From the NCBI GenBank assembly GCA_020543525.1, contig JAHYIO010000035.1, positions 1-47,164 on the forward strand: a DNA stretch of 47,164 nucleotides, written 5' to 3'. Within the stretch, counting starts at the first letter, position 1. Each line of letters starts with the position of its first letter. The notes under the pieces were generated by a model. It was not told the origin of the DNA. It ran no database searches and was given only the letters and a program-made list of their open reading frames with translations. The DNA comes from Coriolopsis trogii. Lineage: Eukaryota > Basidiomycota > Agaricomycetes > Polyporales > Polyporaceae. This document shows positions 1 to 9,605 of the stretch, piece by piece. A program made the translations under genes and the position numbers.

Positions 1-35
1 CCCTAACCCTAACCCTAACCCTAACCCTAACCCTA
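1..35. repeat. telomere repeat tract (CCCTAA)n
   Basis: Five perfect CCCTAA units (1-30) and one partial unit run to position 35, with the C-rich strand at the left, so this is the left end of a chromosome. TTAGGG-type telomeres are normal for basidiomycetes. The tract is short, probably because the assembly stops inside it. Confidence 0.95.
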
Positions 36-640
36 CACCTAATAGCTTCAACCCTACACCCAAAACAACCAACTAACCCTTCTTACAACACATAATCAAC
101 CCTACACTACCCTACTGCCTTAGCCAACACTCCACCAACCACAACCAAAACCTAGCAATGTTTAGATACCTCTCATCCTTGTTCTTACTCACCAACCATG
201 CTGCAAATGACGTATCATTTGCCCAACTTATCCCAAACTCCCTCTCAGCCAACCTACACCACTCATTGCAGTACTATGCCCAGTATACCATCAGCCCTAT
301 CATGTCCAGCCATGCCACCTTACAACTTGTTCCCTTGCCCTTCCCAGCATTCGTAGTCCATCGAGGTAGTCGAGAACTGTTGGACCACTTAGCACAAGCA
401 GGGCACCACCAGTCAAACCCGCTGTTCAAGTATATATGCTTTTGCCCATCAATGAACTTAATAAACAGGCTATGCCAACATTGATCCTTCGGACGCATCA
501 GCACCACCTTCAAAGTAGTCATGTGACATGGTGGGTGACTCAGTCTTGTGACCATACTCCCTTACTGCTAGCAAGTTTAGTCACATGACCTGGACAGCTG
601 GTCAGATCACATGCTCCAATCTACCAGACTCACCATGCCA
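36..640. other. telomere-associated degenerate DNA, no supported gene
   Basis: Degenerate telomere-like words continue after the perfect tract: AACCCTACAC recurs near 29, 50 and 95. An open frame at 158-484 (108 codons) begins with a hydrophobic stretch but has no family I recognise and no clear gene structure. A 10 bp inverted pair, GTCATGTGAC (518-527) and GTCACATGAC (580-589), lies near the right edge. Confidence 0.5.
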
Positions 641-1376
641 GAATGCGATATTCCGGAGGTGACAAGGCAGTTTCTATATGGGGACACATCATATAGACAC
701 AAAATGGGTACCGTTGGATTCGTCTGTTTTCTCTGGCTATACAAAGGACCCCTTGTCACCAAGGTTCTAACCAACGGTTGGCCCACAATCAGGCTCTCAA
801 TGACCTTGGTGACAGTCCCAGAACGCAAACTCTGCTTGTCACTTGGCCGTTTCTCCACGGAGACTCCATGGATTGCCACCATCTTACCCCCATCTTGTAG
901 CCCTGTGTCATAGCTCCCAGGGGACCCCTTGTCACCTGGGTTCCGACCAGAGGGGCAGCCACAATGAGCTTGTCACCACCCGGACCAACTCTGCCTTAGA
1001 ATCCAGTGACAACAGGTGACAAGCCATTTCTCAACGGAGACTCCATGGATTGTCCTGGTTCTACCCTCATTTTGTAGCCTTGTATCCTGGCTTTCATATG
1101 ACCCCTTGTCACCTGGGTTCTGCCCAGGGGTTGAGTCACAATGGGCTCCACACTGAGCTTGTCACCCGGTGCCAAAAGGCATTGAGGCTTGTCACCTGGC
1201 TATATCTCCACGGGGACTGGGCGCACAGCCACAAAACCAACACTGTTGGATACTCCTGCTTCTTGGCTATAGAAAGGACCCCTTGTCACCAAGATTCCGA
1301 GCAACGGTTGGCCGGCTATGGCCCAAACTATTTTGTCACCTCTGAACCTTGGGGCAAAGTTCACGGCGCATAACAC
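640..1376. repeat. subtelomeric satellite, about 177 bp period
   Basis: The word GGACCCCTTGTCACC, or a one-base variant, starts at 746, 922, 1099 and 1276, giving spacings of 176, 177 and 177 bp. A second word, ACTCCATGGATTG, follows the same period near 864 and 1042. Copies 1 and 4 share a flank (CAACGGTTGG downstream, CTGGCTATA or TTGGCTATA upstream), while copies 2 and 3 share ACCTGGGTTC, so the array may have a higher-order arrangement. The copies are diverged. Small open frames inside it are treated as noise. Confidence 0.85.
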
Positions 1377-2005
1377 TAGGAACGTGAAGAACGATCCTCA
1401 CGAGGCTGCAGGAGGGGAGACGAGCCGAGCCGCGAGATGTCAGGAGTAGGCGTTGAGTATGAGTATGTTCAATCGAAGTCGCTTCGGTCCACATGGCGAT
1501 CTGAGATGCCATCTTCCTCACGTGCTGCGGACTAATCTTATCTCATAGAAGTCTAATCGCCATCTCCACATGGAGATCTTCATTATCTTCTTCGCACAGC
1601 CACCGGCATGGCAAAAGCCCAAAGGCCGACTTCCCGGCACAGCCACCCCCACCAAATAGCGCCAAACACAAGCTCGAAAATCGCTAAGTCCAACATCGTC
1701 GCTTCCACGTACCCGACATCTGTTCCGCATCCCTCATCCCTAGGTTTTGGAGGGTAAATCCTTCCATCTCCTTTCCCACTTCTCTACTCACTTCTGGCAC
1801 CCCCCCTTGCTCTTTGGCTCTGATCATCATCCCACCATCTCCGACGGTTCGCCACGTAGTCACCCTCACGCGACAACCGACGTTTCACCCACCAACTCGC
1901 CCAGTCGATACGGCTCCGACCACCATCTATCAAGTATCCAGTCCGGAACTTCTGCGATCTTTGTCCAACAAGATCCCCGTCTCCCCTCTCCTTCCCCTTG
2001 CTTCC
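1377..2005. other. intergenic, no supported gene
   Basis: No gene is recognised here. An 18 nt inverted, one-mismatch relative of the downstream 34 bp repeat sits at 1384-1401 (GTGAAGAACGATCCTCAC). From about 1700 the plus strand becomes rich in C and T, as in basidiomycete promoter regions, and this may be upstream regulatory DNA of the gene starting at 2366. Confidence 0.4.
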
Positions 2006-2209
2006 GGGTTCTGTGAGGATTGTTCTTCACACCTCCCGTCGACTCATACATCTCCCTCTCTCTCTCCCACCCACTGTGTGTTGTCATTTCGGGTTCTGTG
2101 AGGATTGTTCTTCACACCTCCCGTTGGCACCTACCTCTCTCCCTCTCTCGCATATCTCGCGTATCTCGAACCTCTGGGTTCTGTGTGGATTGTTCTTCAC
2201 ACCTCCCGT
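2006..2209 (+). repeat. three copies of a 34 bp direct repeat, 85 bp period
   Basis: Nearly identical 34 bp blocks start at 2006, 2091 and 2176, an exact 85 bp step. Each reads GGGTTCTGTGAGGATTGTTC at its start and ends in CACACCTCCCGT. The third has one change (GTGTGG for GTGAGG). The spacer sequences differ, so only the 34 bp core is conserved. The array ends about 155 bp before the start codon at 2366, so it probably lies in the promoter or 5' leader of that gene. Confidence 0.9.
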
Positions 2210-2365
2210 CTCGCCCTCTGCCGATTTTCGCTGTTTGTACGTGCTTATCTCGCGATTCCATTGCCCATATGTCACATAGCTCACCTTGCTTGCACACAGG
2301 ATATTCTGCTTGTGTCCTCGTCCGACTGTCCATTTCCCTCGCTTGCTCATCCGACCATTGAAAAT

Positions 2366-5300
2366 ATGGAGCTGTCTACTCTGTAAGTTGCGACACTTGT
2401 GAGAATATATATCCGCATGCTAAACTGTCCACAGGCAAAACTACCCGCTCAAGCGCCTCTTCTTCCAAGAGGACAACTCTATGTTCGTCCTTATCAACCC
2501 ATCCGAGATTGAGTCCTACCCCGGAATGATTCTCGAGTGCCCGTACGATGGTGGCGCATCAGGTCGGGACCTGCGCAAGGCCCTGTGGGTGAACAAGAAG
2601 TGCCCGGAGCTCGCATACATGCTCCGATCGTTTGACATCGAGAATCAATGGATGGCTCAGGTTGGCGTCAATGTCAAGAAGCTTGAGTTTGAGCGGTATG
2701 GGAATGGCATGCGCATGAAGAAAGACATGCTCGACAACTGGGACCGCGTCGAGAAGGCTCTCCTTTGGCTCAGCGAGACTCTTTTCGCAGCCCTCCCGCC
2801 GTCCCCTGCCTCGAAATTCCCTCTCGATCCTTTCTGGCCCCTCCCCAGAGAGTACAAGTATCAATGGATCCATCCTCACGAGACGGCCGCGCGCATTGCA
2901 GCTGTGCGCGCGCGAGACGCCATGGGTGTGCTTGCAGCTCGGTGCACCCTCGCGATTGCCCTGACGAAAACCCTCCTCCCTCCTCCGCCTGCCCACTATC
3001 CTCCCTCCTGGGTACAAATCATCATGCCCAAGGTATCCGGCAACTGGCTCACCATTTTCCAGAACAGTTTCATCCCCGACCTATCTCCCGGCATCCGCGT
3101 TGGTGCATATTGCTCCATCACGAAAGACGAGCGCCGGTTGTGCTGGATCGACCACCTCCCCGTGATGGCTGCTGTCGGCCTCCCCATCTACATCGAGGTC
3201 CCCCGTTCCGAGCAATTGTTTGAGACACTATTGGATCAGCCCTGGTTCCAGAGTATCTGTAGCTCTGGCCAGCAACACTACATACCTGCTCCTCGTCGTT
3301 TACCAAATGTCGACCCCGCCAAGGTCGCTGCCAATTCTGTGTATGGCTTGGCTCGCACGTTCCGCTGGGACCGGTTAAAACCCAGGTTCGATTTCCAACT
3401 GGCAGTTCCCCAGAGCAGTGAAGGCCCTTTGCCAGTCCCAGGCGACGCTCCACCCGCTCAAGATGCACCAGCAGTCGCGGACATCCCGCACGGCAAAGGA
3501 CAACGGCCGGGGGAATCCTATGCGGAATTCTTCAAGCGACGAGAGGAAAGGGCAAAGGACATCATGGCGCAAGAGTCGGACACGGCGCGGGCTGCCCGCC
3601 TCGAGCAGGAGCAGGCGAACGCTGCGTTCAAATATCCCCCCCATAAAATTCCCATCTTCCTTTGGGTAGAAGTCGGCGAGATCGACCCGAACGTCAACCC
3701 GGACTTCCTTGAAAAGGATTATCGCCAACTTGTCGGGAGGCGCAAGCGAGAAGAAATCTGGCCAGTATACTGTCAAACAGAAACGCTACGACTCTTTCCA
3801 CAACGAGTGGGATATCTGTCCGAAGTTGTGCCCTGATGACGAGCTATCCGACGACCACTCCGACGACGAGTTCTACGCCCCGTTGACCTTCGCACCCCTG
3901 GCCCAGCCGCTCATGAATGGTCCTCCAACCGCGACCTCTTTTGTTCACCCGACGGCTCCGCCTGTGCCTTCGTCATCTCACGCTGAGCAGCCACTTCCAT
4001 CCAACTCCAAGTCGAGAGCTGAGGGGAAGTCGTCGGGAGACATGTCTGCGCCCTCGTCGGTACCTGTCGCGGAGGCCACGGAGGAAGGGGAAATCCCTAC
4101 CTTCCTCATGGCATCATTTGGCTATGACTTGAGCAAGTTCAGTCAGGCCGACACCGTCAACTTCCTCCCGAAGTTCGATTCCGCGTCCGAGCTCTTCTGT
4201 CAGCGCTATGGAGTGCTCCCTCTCGAGAATCCACCGGCTGAGTGGTTTGAAAACGACTACACCACCGAGCTCCTCCGCAAATCCATTGGGTACCTCCGCT
4301 CGGGACGAGAAGATGGTGTTTTTTGCGGTCAATGAGGCGTACATGATCTGCTTTGGAGCCTTCATCGACGGTCTCCTCAAGAAGCCTCCCGCAATCCCCC
4401 CTGCTGTCTGGGACCTCCATCCAGACAACGAACAGAACATCCTGCGCGCCGGGCTTATACATCCTTCCCTGCAAGTTACCAGGAGAGAACTGTCGAGGAA
4501 TTCGTGGTACTTCCTACGCTACACCAACGACGAGGTCCTGCAACTGGACTGGGAGCTCATAGTTCCTCATGCGGCCACCGTGGTCACCCTCCTCCGTGTG
4601 CATAACATCGACAACCGCCAAGAAGCCGCAGAGTACCTCGTCAGCAGAGGTATTCCGTTCCGAACAATCTATCAGCCCGATCACAGGACACCGATGAACC
4701 TCAGGCCCGCCCCCCCAGTGACACTTGGATGGCGCGCAGACAGCATGTCTCTCAATGCGTACGACTACACGTTATACGAGAGGCGGGTTTACAACCTCCT
4801 TTCGGGTCCGAAAGGACGTGCTGCTTTGCTCCGGGGAGGCATTGTCTGGAGGATAGCGATGGAAGTCATGCATGGCGGGCTGGTTGACGCAGCGGTCGAT
4901 GGGCCTTTGCAGGACGTCTTTGTGTATGGCGAGATGTTCCGCCCAAACAAAGGCGATGATTGGTACGACGATGGGCTCACCGCAGACAAGATTTCTCTCA
5001 TTTGCGGTGTCTACAAAGTCTGTTCCAGTACGTATCCTTTCCTTCATTCATTCACTATCGCTAACGAAACGAATGTTCTCCTCTTATGTAGATGCCCACA
5101 ACACGCAGACGTCGGATATGTTGTGGTGGCCCCAACCTCACTATTGGGACCGCGGCACATACAACAACGGGTTCTGGAGTCCCTGGGCCGAAGGCTGGTT
5201 CCTCGCGCGATTGAGCTCCATTCGCAGCAACGAGGCCAAACTGTACGGGTCAAAGCTATGGGGAAAAAACCTCAAGTCCGCCAAGATTGCAGGTCAGGTC

Positions 5301-5369
5301 CGGGATGCGGTGGAGGACGCTAGCGTGCAGTTCCTGACCGACCAACTCCGTGTCTTTGTGGTTGAATAG
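2366..5369 (+). CDS. large subtelomeric protein of unknown function, two apparent frameshifts
   Basis: Exons 2366-2382, 2435-5027 and 5092-5369 are joined by consensus introns; the first intron has a GCTAAAC branch-like site. The start is chosen because exon 1 (MELSTL) splices in frame into QNYPLKRLFF. The product would be about 963 residues with no signal peptide or membrane segment. An acidic, low-complexity stretch (DDELSDDHSDDEF) precedes a conserved-looking C-terminal half rich in Trp, Tyr and Phe. I recall similar uncharacterised proteins in Agaricomycetes, with a RYDSFHNEW-type motif, but no function. The frame shifts near 3768-3785 and near 4318. Both can be explained by two bases missing from a run (CC at 3768; six T at 4318), so the gene may be intact in reality. 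If the shifts are real, it is a pseudogene. Confidence 0.8.
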
Positions 5370-6230
5370 GTGAGGTGCTTTGCCTATGTGTTACCATTTC
5401 TCCATACATTCAGACTGATGATTGTTTCCTCGTTGCTCTATTATATCTTCAGCTAAGCATCAAGCGCCGTGCAGAGGTTGCATCTCGTGCTCGTGATATT
5501 GTACACTCGGACATGTATTCTCGAACATAATGTATCATAGAATGTCTCTCGACAGATTCAATTTGTGTGCTATATCGACAATGGCATCCTCAACACACCA
5601 CGCTCGATGCTGCTCTGGGTTGCCTCACCTGAAATGCGGAACACCCACCAGCGGCGTCCAAGACGCCGCAGGTCCTGCATGTGTGCACATTGGATGCAAG
5701 GGTGCAAGTACCACTCCCAGAGGTGACGCGCAGAGTGCGTCTAGGACGCCGCGTGCCTCGCATGGAGCGAGGACGTGGGGGAGCCATGGCGGATGTGCCC
5801 GAGGGAGTAGAAGCGAAGCGCGGTGAGGGGCGTCTTGGACGCCCGGTTCAAAATGGTGTGATTCACACACATGCAATCCAAGCACACTGCCCGATCGAGT
5901 CTTACGACCAACTGAGTCCTACAGTCTGGGATCCCGTGTGCAGGCCCGCGGTGCAGGGCGTCCAGGACTCCCGCATCTCTGTGTGTTCCGCATTTCTCGG
6001 ACCCCGCGTGCCGGCCCGCGCTGCAGGGCGTCCCGGACTCCTGGATCTCTGCGTGATAAGATTGAGCAACTAGATAAGCGCGACCATGTCCCAGATAAGA
6101 TAACTACAGTGTTAGAACCGCTGCATTAAGACATAAGAACACACTGATTACAATGTCACTCTATACAAGTAAGAAACAATAATCCTGCCATATTACTATA
6201 TGAGTTACCTTTCAATGGTGTGATTTGATA
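5370..6230. other. gene-poor DNA with GGCGTCC motif repeats
   Basis: The first 150 bp are probably the 3' end of the preceding gene. The 15 bp quasi-palindrome GGCGTCCAAGACGCC lies at 5653-5667 and its exact reverse complement at 5829-5843. A diverged tandem duplication with a 70 bp period follows, units starting at 5931 and 6001, each holding GCAGGGCGTCC or a near variant. From about 6090 the DNA becomes AT-rich. No gene is supported. Confidence 0.6.
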
Positions 6231-6371
6231 TGGCCGCTGCTTAAAAGTCTAAGTTTGGCATTCACAGTATGGCAGAATATCTATACACCAAAGCATGCAA
6301 GTTGCATGCTTTGGTGTATAGATATTCTGCCATACTGAGAATGCCAAACTTGGACTTTTAAGCAGCGGCCA
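6231..6371. repeat. 141 bp near-perfect palindrome (foldback element)
   Basis: Two 70 bp arms, 6231-6300 and 6302-6371, are reverse complements with only two mismatches, around a single central base at 6301. The arms begin with TGGCCGCTGC and meet at the centre as GCATGCAA-G-TTGCATGC. Each arm holds CACAGTATGGCAGAATA or its close variant. This is a cruciform-forming foldback, most likely a MITE-like element or the fused ends of a DNA transposon. I saw no clear target duplication. Confidence 0.9.
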
Positions 6372-6672
6372 CGATCAGAGTGCAATGGGGGATTTATTGT
6401 ATGCTGTTTGCCTATAACTGCTATTTCAATTCACTAACCAGAATAAAATCCCAGTCCAGTATATAGATGAACCTAGTGTATTTGAGTATATAGACATAGT
6501 AAATCAGTATAAGTTGAGAATATATGCCTGTTTGCTATAGAGTGTAGATATGATGCTGCGTGAGATATTTTAATCTACATGAGTTGGTACCCATGGCTGT
6601 CTGTAGTATCTGTGTGACATACGTGGGACGGGGGTGGGAAAGTCTTATTTAAACCCTAAATTAGGGTTGTAA
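6372..6672. other. AT-rich spacer with a telomere-motif palindrome
   Basis: This stretch is AT-rich and carries no open frame of note. At 6652-6668 it holds a head-to-head pair of telomere motifs, AACCCTAA-A-TTAGGGTT, with CCCTACCCTAGGGT close by. The truncated retroelement begins within a few bases of this point. Confidence 0.6.
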
Positions 6673-7689
6673 GACCCTACCCTAGGGTCTAATCTCAACC
6701 CAGGGACCCTCAGAATCTCTCATAACCCCGCCTTTGATCCCCAGCTCTCCGACCACTCCTCTGTCCCTGCCGCTGCCGATATTGCTGTGCGTCTAGCACG
6801 TCTTCATGATGAGCTGCGCCTGCAGTTGAAGTCTGCACAGGATCGACAATCCATCTACTACAACCGTCGCATCTCAGACAGTCCGTCGTACAAGCCTGGC
6901 CAGCTTGTGTGGTTGCTTCGACGCCACATCAAGACGACTCAACCATCCGACAAGCTCGATCATCGACGCCTCGGTCCCTTTCCCATTGAATGTGCTATAT
7001 CCCCCTTAGCTTACAAACTCACCCTTCCTTCCTATCTTTCTCGTCTTCATCCTGTCTTCCACGTCTCCCTCCTCGAACCTTATCATGATCTGTCCCCTCT
7101 TCATCCTGCTCCTTCTTCTATTCCCTTCGAAATCGCTCCGGACGAAAACCCCTCTCCTCCTATTGCATCCATCCTCGACTGTCGAAAGATCGGACAGCGT
7201 TACGAGTACCTTGTGCATTGGAAGAACCTCTCGACTGATGAGAACTCTTGGGTTCCCCTCTCCGACATTCCTACCTCCGACAACGAACTGCTCGAACGGT
7301 TCCATCGTCGACACACTTGTTCTCCACATCCCCCATGTTCTATATTTGAGTGCCGCGCGCTCGTACCGTCTACTACTGACACTGTTTCTACCCCTTCTGC
7401 TCCACAGGCCCCATCTGCTCCTCCCGCGTCACCTGCCCCCGAACCCTAACCCGCTGCCTCCGCGCTGTCCTCCGCACCTGCCCCTCGTGCTCCTCCTGCC
7501 ATCCCGCATGCCGCTCCACGTCCTCCGTCACCCGCACCTGTCCGCGTCAACCCCCAAGTGGAGTACACTCCACCCACGCAGACTATGCTCCGTTCCAGAC
7601 GAGTCTCGCATCCGCGGCCTCGTGCAGATGCATAGCGGCTTGAATGGCTGTTGGCCAAGAGCTACGCGCGCGAGGCTCGCACGTTGTGA
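6673..7689 (+). pseudogene. 5'-truncated Ty3/gypsy chromovirus pol: integrase C-terminus and chromodomain
   Basis: The frame opens after a stop at 6670-6672 and has no start codon of its own, so only the 3' end of the polyprotein survives. It reads through an integrase C-terminal region with a GPF-type motif (LGPFPIE, about 6976) and a YLSRLHPVFHVSLLEPY segment. A chromodomain follows (YEYLVHWKNL, ENSWVPL, about 7201-7260) and then a Pro/Ala/Ser-rich tail. In-frame stops interrupt the tail at 7447-7449 and 7633-7635 before the last one at 7687-7689. Protease, reverse transcriptase, RNase H and the 5' LTR are absent. Chromodomains target such elements to particular chromatin. This is a dead fungal retrotransposon copy. 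Confidence 0.85.
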
Positions 7690-7737
7690 ACTTGATGGCC
7701 CGTTGCGGGAATCTTGTTCGCTTCATCGCGCTCTCCC

Positions 7738-7752
7738 TTGAGGAGGAGGTAG
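7738..7752 (+). other. polypurine tract of the retroelement
   Basis: A short purine-rich run (GAGGAGGAGG followed by TAG) lies directly before the LTR, as expected for the plus-strand primer of an LTR retrotransposon. Confidence 0.7.
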
Positions 7753-8048
7753 TGTAACGGCCCTGCCGTTACACGAGCCTCATGGTCTCTCGTAGCTACC
7801 CGATTCGTGATGTATTCCCTTTCTAGTAGATCGCGACGTCGCGCACGGACGTCCCCCGACTCCCTTTGTACCTGTTTACCCCGCTCGTAGCTGCCACCAT
7901 TGATACCGCGCTCGTATATAGTCCTGTACGCGTGCTCTCGCGCCCCTTGCGGAATCAACACCAGTTCCGGGCCCCCTGCCCTCTCTCTCTCTCTCTCTCT
8001 GTGTCTCTGCTCAGTCTCCCGCCCTCGGTCCCCGACGCACCCGTTACA
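7753..8048 (+). mobile_element. 3' LTR of the truncated chromovirus
   Basis: The 296 bp element starts TGTAACGG and ends CCGTTACA, a perfect 8 bp terminal inverted repeat with the canonical TG...CA ends. It sits immediately after the polypurine tract. A TATATA word near 7914-7919 and the CT microsatellite around 7980-8000 fit the promoter part of an LTR. No 5' partner exists in the window. Confidence 0.88.
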
Positions 8049-8939
8049 AGGAAGCGATGGCATACAAGAATGATTGGAGACGTTTTGCGACTGAAATGGG
8101 GAGGAACAGCGTCCGAGGGGTGTTGTGTTGGTGACCTTACGCAGGGCATCTACGGAGGTCTTAATGGGGGTCTGATGGTCCTTACTCTTTTAGTCCTTAC
8201 AGCGTCTTATGGGTACTTATCGGTCCTTACGCTCCTTAGTAAGGACCGATAAGTACTTTGCAGGTTTTACTGATGTTCCCGGGTTCCGAGCGTACCTCAT
8301 CTTGTTGCAACTTCACTGGGGAGTGCGGAAGAGAGAAAGGAATTGTTATTGTAGCCCATAAGGGGTGCTACTTATATATGCATATACATCGATAATTCTA
8401 GACATAAGTGGAGTAACTAGGTAATTGCTTAGTCATCCTAAGCCATAGTAAATGCTAGATTGCCAAGAATTCCAACACATCTTTCACTTCACAAATTTAC
8501 TCACATTCAGACAGGGTTCCAGGTATTACATGAGTAGCAGGCAGTAGGTATAGATGGTGCGGAATGTAGTCCAGCGTAGATGACCTTCATGGAGGTAGCG
8601 CGAGAGACGACGAGAGGGATCTACCTTGATTTGGCATCTAGATTCGTGAGGATGGTGTACGTAAGCTAGATGGAAAGCCTGAAGGTGGTCGTGATATGTA
8701 GTGTCTGTCCCTCTCCTCGTCGTCGCCTCCAGTGCCAGCAGCCATGCACCGTCTCTTCAACGAGGCCAGGGCCTCCTTTATCAAGCGCATCGACATCACA
8801 GAATCTGCCGCCAGATTGGGACCCTTGTAAGGGACACGAGATTGGGTAGCGCTTGCGGACCTAGCCTATTCCTGTCGTAATCTCATTACATATTGTCCAA
8901 TAACTGCACTTATTTCCAGCTTATGGGAAGTTAGACTCA
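8049..8939. other. intergenic DNA with a perfect 18 bp hairpin
   Basis: The perfect inverted repeat 8213-8230 / 8239-8256 (GTACTTATCGGTCCTTAC, 8 nt loop) follows several spaced GTCCTTAC words (8178, 8193, 8223). From about 8340 to 8560 the sequence is AT-rich. No gene is supported. Confidence 0.6.
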
Positions 8940-9605
8940 ACATTCTATTGCATTGGAATCACATTGCGCTCCTTGCGTTCGTCTTGCGACTGTCTTCCCT
9001 CCGCCACCATGTCGCGACATTTTGGGTGCCGTCAAACGCAGTCGTGAGAACAACTATACAGTTGTGGCTGAAGCCCCTCGAGACTCGCCTCCAAGCTCGC
9101 TGGCAGATCATGCCCCTCTCCTCCTCTTTGTCCACGAAGAGCGCAATACGTTGAAATATGTCAACATCTCATGGAGCCACCCTGGATCAAGCCCCGCCTG
9201 CAAGTTTACGAAACGAATTACCGACCCTTCGCCGGACTCACTTGTCTCTGCTGCCATGGTCTGGTCCTTCTGCTGGCGCGCTCTGGTCCTTGGTCCTGGG
9301 CACCTCAAATCTTGTGTGCACTACTCAGCTCATCGATCCAGGAGTCTTGTTCCGGAGGCCTTCCCTTCTGCTCACTTGGGCTATCACGCTCCTATGCAGC
9401 GCGCGGATATTCTGGCATGTGGCTCTTTGGTCAGACTTCTCCCTTGGTCTATGGCGCTATTGGCTCCTCAATGCTTCGCATCCCCCTCCCCTTTCCTCTT
9501 GTACTCACTTACATTGTACTGGTTGGTCCCCGTCAAACTTATTGTTTGCGTCACATGGCACGGAGCGTTTATGCAGGCATGCACGCCGGGCCGTCAGTGA
9601 CTTGA
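8940..9605 (+). other. stop-free stretch, possible coding relic of unknown family
   Basis: Between 9155 and 9597 there is no TAA, TAG or TGA in any plus-strand frame, so three overlapping frames stay open (8953-9600, 9158-9613, 9171-9605). The translations at 9158 and 9171 are hydrophobic. The 8953 frame begins with a more soluble-looking segment (KRSRENNYTVVAEAPRD). I recognise none of them. With frame errors present elsewhere in the window, a decayed or mis-assembled membrane-protein gene is possible. Confidence 0.25.

Noticed and set aside
158..484. 108-codon subtelomeric frame as a gene
   Set aside because: An overlapping minus-strand frame of similar length exists, there is no family match, and it lies in degenerate telomere-associated DNA.
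3770..3785. 16 nt GT...AG segment that would restore the frame as an intron
   Set aside because: Far below any known spliceosomal intron length; two bases missing from a C run explain the shift and give a more family-like sequence.
6231..6371. Rho-independent terminator or CRISPR-like interpretation of the palindrome
   Set aside because: Eukaryotic chromosome end with a single long foldback, no repeat-spacer array, and no gene directly upstream.
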